A DNA stretch of 64,000 nt from Sanderia malayensis (taxonomy: Eukaryota; Cnidaria; Scyphozoa; Semaeostomeae; Pelagiidae): the NCBI GenBank assembly GCA_013076295.1, contig RQOL01000702.1, positions 1 through 64,000 on the forward strand, read 5' to 3'. The notes beneath the pieces are model-generated. The model was not told the DNA's origin. It was given only the letters and a program-made list of their open reading frames with translations, and made no database searches. Shown here one piece after another: positions 20,501-30,720 of the stretch (positions are counted from its first letter, which is position 1; every line of letters begins with the position of its first letter). A program made the translations under genes and the position numbers.

Positions 20501-23380
20501 TTAGGATTAGAAAGGATCAGTTAAGGATCAAGTAATGATAAGGTAATGATTAGGAATGATTAGTTAGGATTAGTGAGGATCAGTTAAGGATCAACTGATG
20601 ATCAGGTAATGATTGGGAATAATTAGTTAGGATTAGAAGGGATCAGTTAAGGATCAAGTAATGATAAGGTAATGATTAGGGATGATTAGTTAGGATTAGT
20701 GAGGATCAGTTAAGGATCAAGTAATGATAAGGTAATGATTAGGAATGATTAGTTAGGATTAGTGAGGATCAGTTAAGGATCAACTGATGATCAGGTAATG
20801 ATTGGGAATAATTAGTTAGGATTAGAAAGGATCAGTTAAGGATCAAGTAATGATAAGGTAATGATTAGGGATGATTAGTTAGGATAAGTGAGGATCAGTT
20901 AAAGATCAACTGATGATCAGTAATGACTGTAAGGATTATCAAAGATCAGTTAAGGATCTACTGATGATCAGGTAATGATTAGGAATGATTAGTTAGGATT
21001 AGTGAGGATCAGTTAAGGATCAAGTAATGATAAGGTAATGATTAGGGATGATTAGTTAAGATTAGTGAGGATCAGTTAAGGATCAAGTAATGATAAGGTA
21101 ATGATTAGGGATGATTAGTTAGGATTAGTGAGGATCAGTTAAGGATCAAGTAATGATAAGGTAATGATTAGGAATGATTAGTTAGGATTAGTGAGGATTA
21201 GTTAAAGATCTACTGATGATCAGATGATGATTAGGAAAGATTGATAAGGACTAGCAAGGATCAGTTAAGGATCTACTAATGATCAGGTAATGAAAAGGTA
21301 TGATTGGTAAGGATTAGTAAGGGTCAGTGAAGGATCAACTAATGATCAGGTAATGACTAGGAATGATAATCAAGGATGTATTGAGGATCAAGTATTGAGA
21401 AGGTAATGACTAGGAATGATTAGTTAGGATTAGTGAGGATCAGTTAAGGATCAAGTAAAGATAAGGTAATGATTAGGGATGATTAGTTAGGATTAGTGAG
21501 GATCAGTTAAGGATCAAGTAATGATAAGGTAATGATTAGGAATGATTAGTTAGGATTAGTGAGGATCAGTTGAGGATCAAGTAATGATAAGGTATTGATT
21601 AGGAATGATTTGTTAGGATTAGAAAGGATCAGTTAAGGATCAAGTAATGATAAGGTAATGATTAGGGATGATTAGTTAGGATTAGTGAGGATCAGTTAAG
21701 GATCAAGTAATGATAAGGTAATGATTAGGAATGATTAATTATGATTGGTAAGGATTAGCAAGGATAAAGTAATGATAAGGTAATGATTAGGAATGATTAA
21801 TTATGATTGGTAAGGATTAGTAAGGATCATGTAATGATAAGGTAATGATTATGTATGATTGGCAAGGATCAGTTAAGGATCAAGTAATGATAATGTAATG
21901 ATTAGGAATGATTAATTAGGATTGGTAAGGATTAGTGAGGATCAAGTAATGATAAGGTATTGATTAGGAATGATTAATTATGATTGGTTAGGATTAGTTA
22001 AGGATCAAGTAATGATAAGGTAATGATTAGGAATGATTAGTTAGGATTAGTAAGGATCAGTTAAGAGGATCATGTAATGAGAAGGTAATGATTAGGAATG
22101 ATTAGTTAGAATTAGTGAGGATCAGTTAAGGATCAAGTAATGATAAGGTAATGATTAGGAATGATTAGTTAGGATTAGTGAGGATCAGTTAAGGATCAAG
22201 TAATGATAAGGTAATGATTAGGAATGATTAGTTAGGATTAGAAAGGATCAGTTAAGGATCAAGTAATGATAAGGTAATGATTAGGAATGATTAGTTAGGA
22301 TTAGTGAGGATCAGTTAAGGATCAACTGATGATCAGGTAATGATTGGGAATAATTAGTTAGGATTAGAAGGGATCAGTTAAGGATCAAGTAATGATAAGG
22401 TAATGATTAGGGATGATTAGTTAGGATAAGTGAGGATCAGTTAAAGATCAACTGATGATCAGTAATGACTGTAAGGATTATCAAAGATCAGTTAAGGATC
22501 TACTGATGATCAGGTAATGATTAGGAATGATTAGTTAGGATTAGAAAGGATCAGTTAAGGATCAAGTAATGATAAGGTAATGATTAGGAATGATTAGTTA
22601 GGATTAGTGAGGATCAGTTAAGGATCAACTGATGATCAGGTAATGATTGGGAATAATTAGTTAGGATTAGAAAGGATCAGTTAAGGATCAAGTAATGATA
22701 AGGTAATGATTAGGGATGATTAGTTAGGATAAGTGAGGATCAGTTAAAGATCAACTGATGATCAGTAATGACTGTAAGGATTATCAAAGATCAGTTAAGG
22801 ATCTACTGATGATCAGGTAATGATTAGGAATGATTAGTTAGGATTAGTGAGGATCAGTTAAGGATCAAGTAATGATAAGGTAATGATTAGGGATGATTAG
22901 TTAAGATTAGTGAGGATCAGTTAAGGATCAAGTAATGATAAGGTAATGATTAGGGATGATTAGTTAGGATTAGTGAGGATCAGTTAAGGATCAAGTAATG
23001 ATAAGGTAATGATTAGGAATGATTAGTTAGGATAAGTGAGGATCAGTTAAAGATCAACTGATGATCAGTAATGACTGTAAGGATTATCAAAGATCAGTTA
23101 AGGATCTACTGATGATCAGGTAATGATTAGGAATGATTAGTTAGGATTAGTGAGGATCAGTTAAGGATCAAGTAATGATAAGGTAATGATTAGGGATGAT
23201 TAGTTAAGATTAGTGAGGATCAGTTAAGGATCAAGTAATGATAAGGTAATGATTAGGGATGATTAGTTAGGATTAGTGAGGATCAGTTAAGGATCAAGTA
23301 ATGATCAGGTAATGATTAGGAATGATAATCAAGGATGTATCGAGGATCAAATATTGAGAAGGTAATGACTAGGAATAATT
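17541..23380 (+). repeat. 63-bp minisatellite of the foldback, right arm, with ~1.75-kb higher-order repeat
   Basis: Complement of the left-arm unit (TAATGATAAGGTAATGATTA, GGAATGATTAGTTAGG, ATTAGTGAGGATCAG, TTAAGGATCAAG). Within it a set of variant units recurs in the same order. The marker GGATTAGCAAGGATAAAG is at about 18,229, 20,022 and 21,753, giving periods near 1,793 and 1,731 bp. The third copy is shorter and rearranged after about 22,430. This expansion accounts for most of the size difference between arms. Confidence 0.9.
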
Positions 23381-23509
23381 AGCTAGAATGGAGTAGTCAT
23401 TAATCAGGATTAGTTAGCATTATCCAAGAATTAAGTTTTGTTTATTCGGAAATATCGTTCAGTCCCTCTCCCGTATCATAATGAATGGAGGAACTTATCT
23501 ATAAAATCA

Positions 23510-23516
23510 AGCGAGT
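23510..23516 (+). promoter_or_regulatory. TATA-like box for the right zinc-finger frame
   Basis: TATAAAA located 61 bases before the ATG at 23,577, mirroring the left-arm copy. Supported by position and by conservation in both arms only. Confidence 0.4.
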
Positions 23517-23576
23517 TGAGACTCTAGAATTCAGGGATTTAAGAGTTAGTTGGTAATTATAAGTAAACAGCTAGCC

Positions 23577-24077
23577 ATGAGTCAGTATAAATGTGATCAA
23601 TGTGAATTTTCTTCCAAGTATAAAAGTAATGTTACACGACATGAAGAAGAGATGCACGAGGAGAGCAGTGAAGAGTCTGGCTCAGATGATGAGATAGAAG
23701 TTGAAAGTGATCATGATAATGATGAAACTGTCAACACTGATGAGGATCTTCCCTTAGGGAATGTATGGCCTTCTATGCGTAAGGAAGTGGATGAAGATGA
23801 AAACATATTGCAAGTTTTCAAACGTAAATTTTTATATAATAGAAGTTTTGAAAAATGACGCTGTGTAACTGCAGTTATAGCAACGATGCAAAAAGCACAG
23901 AGGGAAGATGATATGGATATGCAAGAGGCCTTAGATTATGCTATTGAGAAAAGAAAATATCTCATCATACGTCAAGCAAAGAATCACGAAGAAGAGGAAG
24001 CTAGTGATTCTGAGGATGCTGCTGTGAATGAACTTGAATTTAATGGTACTCCAGCATTTCCATATAGTAGGATATAA
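23577..24077 (+). pseudogene. C2H2 zinc-finger small protein, right-arm copy (frameshifted)
   Basis: Starts at ATG 23,577 (MSQYKCDQC). The C-x2-C-x12-H-x4-H finger spans residues 6 to 25, followed by an acidic segment (SDDEIEVESD, NTDEDLP) and a basic stretch near residues 80-92 (FKRKFLYNR). The frame stops at 23,856-23,858 because of an extra A in GAAAAATGACG; the left twin has four A there. A nearby missing T follows. Reading resumes at 23,886-24,077 (ATG of MQKAQRED), with a helix-forming EALDYAIEKRKYLIIRQ and an acidic EEEEASDSED tail. The encoded protein would be about 165 residues if both lesions are sequencing or decay errors. The function is not known; DNA binding is inferred from the finger. 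Confidence 0.72.
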
Positions 24078-24832
24078 CAATGCTTATAAAAAGGTTTAGA
24101 TATTATTGTTTGCTAATGCAGAAAATGGTCTCTTTTTCATGGCGTCTTACTTCTTGAAACGTGTTAAAATAGTTTCTTCAACAGCTTGCACATTTTGTTT
24201 TGAATAATGTCCATTTCAAGTTTTGCTTTAAAGTGACTCGAAATCTTGGCTATCAGCCAATCAGATTACAGAGATTTTCTGTTTCTAGAAAAATCTTTCA
24301 ATGTGACGTCAGGGGATTTCCCCTCGGAAAAGTTCTAGAAGTTTCTGATTTCTCATGACAGAGATTTGACGCGCACATTCGAACGTCGCATTCGAAAGTT
24401 TCTGATTGGTTCTTTGAATTCAATCTCGAGCCGAGAACGTGAATTTGCCAGTTCCTCGATATTTTTGTGTTTTCTTGCGATTTATTTAACAAATTCTTAT
24501 CATCTTATAAGTGCATGAAAAATATGAAACAATTCATTCAATATAACCAAGAGATTTTCTTTTTATTGGTGTAAAAATCTTTTTCATAAACAAAACCGTT
24601 TTTTAGTTATTAAGCTTTTTATGGGTTTTTATCAGCTTTGGCGATGTTTTGCAACTTCAAACTAACTTTACCAGATTCTAGAAGTTTCTGATTTCTCATG
24701 ACAGAGATTTTCCGCGTACATTCGAACGCCGCATTCGAACGCGCATGCGTGATCTTAACACTAAAATAAAATAAAAATTCTAATGCGCATGCGTGCGCCA
24801 GGTGGGCTCGGACACGCACTTCATCTCCTACT

Positions 24833-24838
24833 GCGCCC
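24833..24838 (+). repeat. Right target-site duplication GCGCCC
   Basis: GCGCCC directly after the terminus CATCTCCTACT, followed by TATCAGTCAATGG, the expected continuation of the interrupted satellite unit. Confidence 0.8.
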
Positions 24839-25507
24839 TATCAGTCAATGGTTCTTGATAATAGATAGACATGCGAGCGCAGCGAGCTAACCCATTGTAC
24901 GTGGAGTTGAAAGAGGCATGAGGGAAGGGAATGCAGCGCACGAAGTGCACCCTATCAGTCAATGTTTCTTGATAAAAGATAGACAGGTGAGCGCAGCGAG
25001 CTAACCCATTGCACGTGGGGTTGAAAGAGACATCAGCGAAGCGAATGCAGCGCACGAAGTGCGCCCTATCAGTCAATGTTTCTTGATAATAGATAGACAG
25101 GCGAGCGCAGCAAGCTAACCCATTGTACGTGGGGTTGAAAGAGGCATGAGCGAAGCGAATGCAGCGCACGAAGTGCGCCCTATGAGCCAATGTTTTTTTT
25201 ATAATAGATAGACAGGCGAGCGCAGCAAGCTAACCCATTGTACGTGGGGTTGAAAGAGGCATGAGCGAAGCGAATGCAGCGCACAAACTGCGTCCTATCA
25301 ATCAATGTTTCTTTGAAATAGAAAGACAGGCGAGCGCAGGGAGCTAACCCATTGTAAGGGGGGTTGAAAGGGGCATGAGCGGAAGCGAATGCAGCGCACG
25401 AAGTGCGCCCTATCAGTCAATGTTTCTTGATAATAGATAGACAGGAGAGCGCAGCGAGCTAACCCATTGTACGTGGGGTTGAAAGAGGCATGAGCGAAGC
25501 GAATGCA
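24833..25507 (+). repeat. 114-bp GC-hairpin satellite, array 3 (about 6 units)
   Basis: Continuation of the array cut by the foldback element. The last unit reads GGCATGAGCGAAGCGAATGC and then jumps into ACCAAAACCACATTAAAC, the tail of a type II hairpin module, with the GCGCGC stem missing. The array therefore ends by fusion inside the shared hairpin core. Confidence 0.93.
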
Positions 25508-26582
25508 ACCAAAACCACATTAAACTTTTGTTACTTAAGGGGCTCCGGGGAGGGAGCGTAGCGACCGGGCCCCCGGCTAGTCTCTATTATATAATCTACG
25601 TCGACACGTGACCCGCCGACTGTGAACAATGACCTATTGTTTCTTGAACAATCGACGTTCGAAAAAATAATGGGATCAAAGGAATTTCGTTGTGAACACA
25701 AAGGCTTTTTTTTGGGTGGTCAATAAGGGTGCAAATTGGAATCAAAATGATCTCTGCATTGCGCTGATCACAGTAAAGCTTTCCACTAATTTCTACTCCA
25801 AACCGTTGGGGAGTTATGGCCCATTTTGTGTTCCGACTTTCTAGAAAGTTCCGAGGACGGAGTTAATGAGATGCAAAACGAGCAGTTAGAAGCACGCGTT
25901 TTTTTAGTTGAGCGGGCGGCAAGTTGCTCGGGTTTAAACGTGAATACCTGCCGGAAATCAATTGTAAGACGTGTCAATTGTTGTCAAGACCTGTGGAGAC
26001 AATTGGTGGACAATTATTTCAAGGTATTTCCTTTATTCAATTGTTTTTGGCTTTAAATAGCACGAGTTTTGTTTTGTTTCACCTCACGTTTTTCTTTCGG
26101 CTCGAGGGCCTAACCAAAACACGAAGACAATTTTGATTTTCTCGGGTCGTTCTGGGCCGATTTTATCCATTTAAACTTTTGATAACTGTTTATTTACACG
26201 AGAACTAAAGTTATCTGGGGTTGTTTTTTTGTTTTGTCGATTTTCCTCTGTTTTTGGACAGTTTTGGCCGAGTTTGGGTTTTGCTGCAAAACACGAAATT
26301 TTCAAGCAACACGCGTGTGTTTTGCATTTGCGAAAATTAATTTTTAACCTGCCACAACTTTGTTTTTTTCACCCAAATACCTTCGATAAATGTTCGCCAA
26401 GCTATTAGCTTCATGTTGATATTTTCGTGGGTTCTGCAGGACAAAAATTGGCCACGTTAATTAAATTTGAAAATTTTAGTGTCTGTAAAGTAGGTTGATG
26501 AATTCATTTTTTCACTTTCAGAAGAAACGGCTTTTAGGGGGGCGGCAGGGTGGGCGCTGGGTGGTCGCTTGCCAGCGGGAAG
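25508..26582 (+). repeat. Type II hairpin tail plus module M, copy 1
   Basis: 25,508-25,577 is the tail of a type II head (ACTTAAGGGGCTCCGGGGAG, AGCGTAGCGACCGG). Module M then runs from GGCTAGTCT through CACGTGACCCGCCGACTGTG, several AACAAT boxes, GGCTTTTTTTTGGG, TTTCTAGAAAGTTCC, GGCTTTAAATAGCACGAG, GGCTCGAGGGCCTAACC, CAACACGCGTGTGTTTTGC and GAAACGGCTTTTAGGGGGGC. It ends at GTGGTCGCTTGCCAGCGGG. No open frame with a known domain is present. Five near-complete or 3' copies occur in the window, so M is a dispersed non-coding element. Confidence 0.85.
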
Positions 26583-26585
26583 TAT

Positions 26586-28545
26586 AGTAGGGTATGTATT
26601 GTAGGGTATGCATTGTAGGGTATGTATTGTATGGTATTTATTGTAGGGTATGTATTGTAGTGTATGTATTGCAGGGTATGTATTGTATGGTATTTATTGT
26701 AGGGTATGTATTGTAGGGTATGTATTGTAGGGTATGTATTGTAGGGTATGTATTGTAGGGTATGTTTGTAGGGTATGTTATGTAGGGTATGTATTGTAGG
26801 GTATTTATTGTAGGGTATGTATTGTAGGGTATGTATTGTAGGGTATTTATTGTAGGGTATGTATTGTAGGGTATGTATTGTAGAGTATGTATTGTAGGGT
26901 ATTTATTGTAGGGTATGTATTGTAGGGTATGTATTGTAGGGTATTTATTGTAGGGTATGTATTGTAGGGTATGTATTGTAGGGTATTTATTGTAGGGTAT
27001 GTATTGTAGGGTATGTATTGTAGGGTTTGTATTGTAGGGTATTTGTTGTAGGGTATGTATTGTAGGGTATTTATTGTAGGGTATGTATTGTAGGGTGTGT
27101 TTGTAGGTATGTTATGTAGGGTATGTATTGTAGGGTATTTATTGTAGGGTATTGTAGGGTATGTATTGTAGGGTATTTATTGTAGGGTATGTATTGTAGG
27201 GTATTTATTGTAGGGTATGTATTGTAGGGTATGTATTGTAGGGTTTGTATTGTATGGTATTTATTGTAGGGTATGTATTGTATGGTATTTATTGTAGGGT
27301 ATGTATTGTATGGTATTTATTGTAGGGTATGTATTGTAGGGTATGCATTGTAGGGTATGTATTGTAGGGTATGTATTGTAGGGTATTTATTGTAGGGTAT
27401 GTATTGTAGGGTATTTTTTGTAGGGTATGTATTGTAGGGTATGTATTGTAGGGTATGTATGGTAGGGTATGTATTGTAGGGTATGTATTGTAGGGTTTGT
27501 ATTGTAGGGTATGTATTGTAGGGTATGTATTGTAGGGTATGTTTGTAGGGTATTTATGTAGAGTATGTATTGTAGGGTATTTATTGTAGGGTATGTATTG
27601 TAGGGTAATGTTATTGTAGGGTATTTATTGTAGGGTATGTATTGTAGGGTATGTATTGTAGGGTATTTATTGTAGGGTATGTATTGTAGGGTATGTATTG
27701 TAGGGTTTGTATTGTAGGGTATTTATTGTAGGGTATGTTTTAGGTATGTTATGTAGGGTATGTATTGTAGGGTATTTATTGTAGGGTATGTATTGTAGGG
27801 TATGTATTGTAGGGTATTTATTGTAGGGTATGTATTGTAGGGTATTTTTTGTAGGGTATGTATTGTAGGCTATGTATTGTAGGGTTTGTATTGTATGGTA
27901 TTTATTGTAGGGTATGTATTGTATGGTATTTTATTGTAGGGTATGTATTGTATGGTATTTATTGTAGGGTATGTATTGTATGGTATGCATTGTAGGGTAT
28001 GTTATGTAGGGTATGTATTGTAGGGTGTGTATTGTAGGGTATGTATTGTAGGTTATGTATTGTAGGGTATGTATTGTATGGTATGTAATTTAGGGTATCT
28101 ATTGTAGGGTATGTATTTTAGGGTATGTATGGTAGGGTATGTTATGTAGGGTATGTATTGTAGGGTATGTATTGTAGGGTTTGTATTGTAGGGTATGTAT
28201 TGTAGGGTATGTATTGTAGGGTATGTATTGTAGGGTATGTATGGTAGGGTATGTATTGTAGGGTATGTATTGTAGGGTTTGTATTGTAGGGTATGTATTG
28301 TAGGGTATGTATTGTAGGGTATGTATTGTAGGGTATGTATGGTAGGGTATGTATTGTAGGGTATGTATTGTAGGGTATGTATTCTAAGGTATGTATTGTA
28401 GGTAATGTATTGTAGGGTATGTATTGTAAGGTATGTATCGTAGGGCATGTATGGTAGGGTATGTATCGTAGGGTTTGTATTGTAGGGTATGTATTGTAGG
28501 GTATGTATTGTAAGGTATGTATTGTAGGGTATGTATGTATGTATG
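26586..28545 (+). repeat. 14-bp minisatellite, array 2
   Basis: About 140 units of GTAGGGTATGTATT with the GGTATTTATT variant recurring every few units. It turns into (GTAT)n at about 28,530 just before a type I hairpin module. It shows the same spurious 14-residue-period frame on the minus strand. Confidence 0.95.
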
Positions 28546-28560
28546 TATGTATGTATGTAT

Positions 28561-28900
28561 GGGCATGAGCGGTAGCGAATGCAGCGCGCGAAGCGCGCCA
28601 ACCAGATTAAGCTTTGTGTACTTGATGGGCTGCGGGGAGGGAGCGAAGCGACTGAAACCGGCCCATGTATGTATGTAAGTATGTATGTATGTATGTAGGT
28701 ATGTATGTATGTATGTATGTATGTATGTATGTATGTATGTATGTATGTATGTATGTATGTATGTATGTATGTATGTATGTATGTATGTATGTATGTATGG
28801 GCATGAGCGGGAGCGAATGCAGCGCGCGAAGCGCGCCAACCACATTAAACTTTTGTTGCTTCGGGGGCTCCGGGAAGCGAGCGAAGCGAGTGCCCCCGGC
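28561..28900 (+). repeat. Hairpin modules I and II with (GTAT)n between
   Basis: Type I lies at 28,561-28,667, a (GTAT)n run of about 130 bases at 28,668-28,798, and type II at 28,799-28,900. The type II tail here reads CTCCGGGAAGCGAGCGAAGC, a variant shared with 36,304-36,404. Confidence 0.9.
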
Positions 28901-30108
28901 TAGTCTATATATAATAAAATGTGATCACACGTGACCCGCAGGGACCAAACAATGGGTCATTGTCTCCGGAACAATCGACGTTCGAAAAAACAATGGCAAC
29001 GTTCCACCAAACAATGGGATCAAAGGAGCGGGGCTTGATATCATAAAGGCTTTTTTTTGGGGTGCAAATAAGGGTGCAAATCGCCATAGCAATGATCGCT
29101 GCATTCTGCTCATCAAAGTAAACTATGTGGCTAATTTCTACTCCAAGCGGTTCGGGAGTTATGGCCCATTTTGTGGTGCGACTTTCTAGAAAGTTCGGCC
29201 GACCCAGTTAATGAGATGCAAAACGAGCAGGGAGAAGCAGGTGTTTTTTTAGTTGAACGCGCGGCAAGTTGCTCGGGTTTAAACGTGAATACGTGCCGGA
29301 AATGAATTGTAAAGACGTGTCAATTGTTGTCAAGACCTGTGGAAACAATTGGTGAACAATTATTTCAAGGTATTTCCTTTATTCAATTGTTTTTGGCTTT
29401 AAATAGCACGAGTTTTGTTTTGTTTCAACTCACGTTTTTTGTGTTGAGCGAGGGCCTAACCAAAACACGAAGACAATTTTGATTTTCTCGGGTCGTTCTG
29501 GGCCGATTTTCTCCATTTAAACTTTCGATAACTGTTTATTTACACCAGAACTAAAGTTATCTGGGGTTGTTCTTTTCGTTTTCTCGATTTTCCTCTCTTT
29601 TTGGACAGTTTTGGCCGTGTTTGGGTTTTGCTGGAAAACACGAAATTTTCAAGCAACACGCGTGTGTTTTGCACTTGCGAAAATTTATTTTTAACCTGCC
29701 AAAACTTTGTTTTTTTCACCCAAATACTATCGATAAATGTTCCCAACCTATTAGCTTCGTGTTGGTGTAATTTTAGCTAAAATGGACAAATTTTGACCAA
29801 GTTAGGAGAATTTTTGTGTTTTTAAAGTTGGCTGATGAATAATTTGTTTCACGGCTTTTGTGTTCGGCTGCAGCAAATGCTCCCTTAAAATTACAAACAA
29901 CATTGTTAAGAAATGTGAATATTTTTATCGGATTCGCTGTTTTCTTACCTACATTTTCATATATTTTTATTAGAGATTGAGTTTAAATTTCCAGGATTGA
30001 TTACATTTTTGAAGGCAACTATTTTTTTCCAAACTTCACACTGAAGTTATCAACTTTCAGAAACGGCTTTCAGGGGGGCGGCAGGGTGGGCGCTGCCAGT
30101 GGAGAAGA
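28901..30108 (+). repeat. Module M, copy 2 (long form)
   Basis: Starts TAGTCTATATATAATAAAAT and GATCACACGTGACCCGC. It has extra ~60 bp of AACAATGG repeats near 28,950-29,020 and about 190 bp near 29,840-30,060 (CACGGCTTTTGTGTTCGGCT, CACTGAAGTTATCAAC) absent from copies 1, 4 and 5. It ends GGGGGGCGGCAGGGTGGGCG. The shorter copies are therefore best explained by internal deletion. Confidence 0.85.
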
Positions 30109-30720
30109 TGTAGGGTTTGTATTGTAGGGTATGTATTGTAGGGTATGTATTGTAGGTTATGTATGGTAGGGTATGTATTTTAGGTTATGTATGGTAGGGT
30201 ATGTATTGTAGGGTATGTAGTGTAGGTTATGTATTGTAGGGTATGTAGTGTAGGGTATGTATTGTAGGGTATGTTATGTAGGGTATGTAATGTAGGTTAT
30301 GTATGGTAGGGTATGTATTTTAGGTTATGTATGGTAGGGTATGTATTGTAGGGTATGTAGTGTAGGTTATGTATTGTAGGGTATGTAGTGTAGGGTATGT
30401 ATTGTAGGGTATGTAGTGTAGGGTATGTATTGTAGGGTATGTTATGTAGGGTATGTATTGTAGGGTATGTATGTAGGGTATGTATGTAGGGTATGTATGT
30501 ATGTATGTATGTATGTATGTATGTATGTATGTATGTATGTATGTATGTATGTATGTAGGGTATGTATGTATGTATGTATGTATGTAGGGTATGTATGTAG
30601 GGTATGTATGTATGTATGTTTGTATCTAGGGTATGTATGTAGGGTATGTAGGGTATGTATATTATGTATAGTATTTATATATAGTATATAGGGTATGTAT
30701 CGATGTATATATTTATGTAT
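30109..30720 (+). repeat. 14-bp minisatellite grading into (GTAT)n
   Basis: Minisatellite with GGTTATGTAT and GTAGTGTAGGG variants to about 30,465, then (GTAT)n interspersed with GTAGGGTAT. It ends in an irregular TATAGTATTTATATATAGTA stretch. The same irregular end precedes Helitron copy B at about 40,040-40,110. Confidence 0.92.

Larger units (their letters stand above)
13550..24832. mobile_element. 11.28-kb foldback element carrying a zinc-finger gene
   Basis: A giant inverted repeat. The left arm is 13,550-17,492, the hinge 17,493-17,540 and the right arm 17,541-24,832. The ends are perfect inverted copies over at least 25 bases (AGTAGGAGATGAAGTGCGTG at left, its complement at right). 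Each arm has, from outside in, a ~750-bp AT-rich non-coding part with a subterminal repeat, a small C2H2 zinc-finger reading frame, a TATA-like promoter and a long 63-bp minisatellite. The right minisatellite is about 5.8 kb and the left about 2.5 kb, so the arms are unequal. The flanking satellite has the same orientation on both sides with a 4-6 bp duplication. That is expected of an insertion and not of a read-foldback chimera. No transposase domain is visible, so the superfamily is unassigned and the element may be non-autonomous. Confidence 0.88.

Noticed and set aside
24298..24819. Minus-strand frames in the outer right arm of the foldback
   Set aside because: They run through AT-rich non-coding DNA and subterminal repeats, and the left-arm counterparts are not open in the same way.
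13550..24832. Palindrome as a sequencing foldback chimera
   Set aside because: The flanking satellite has the same orientation on both sides, there is a short target duplication, and the arms differ in length and in small lesions. A chimera would invert the flanks and copy errors identically. Read-level proof is still missing.
26586..28545. True telomere repeat
   Set aside because: The unit is 14 bp and lacks tandem TTAGGG. Arrays occur internally in both orientations.
28905..29116. Overlapping minus-strand frames in module M
   Set aside because: They are not kept open in the other M copies and the module shows no coding pattern.
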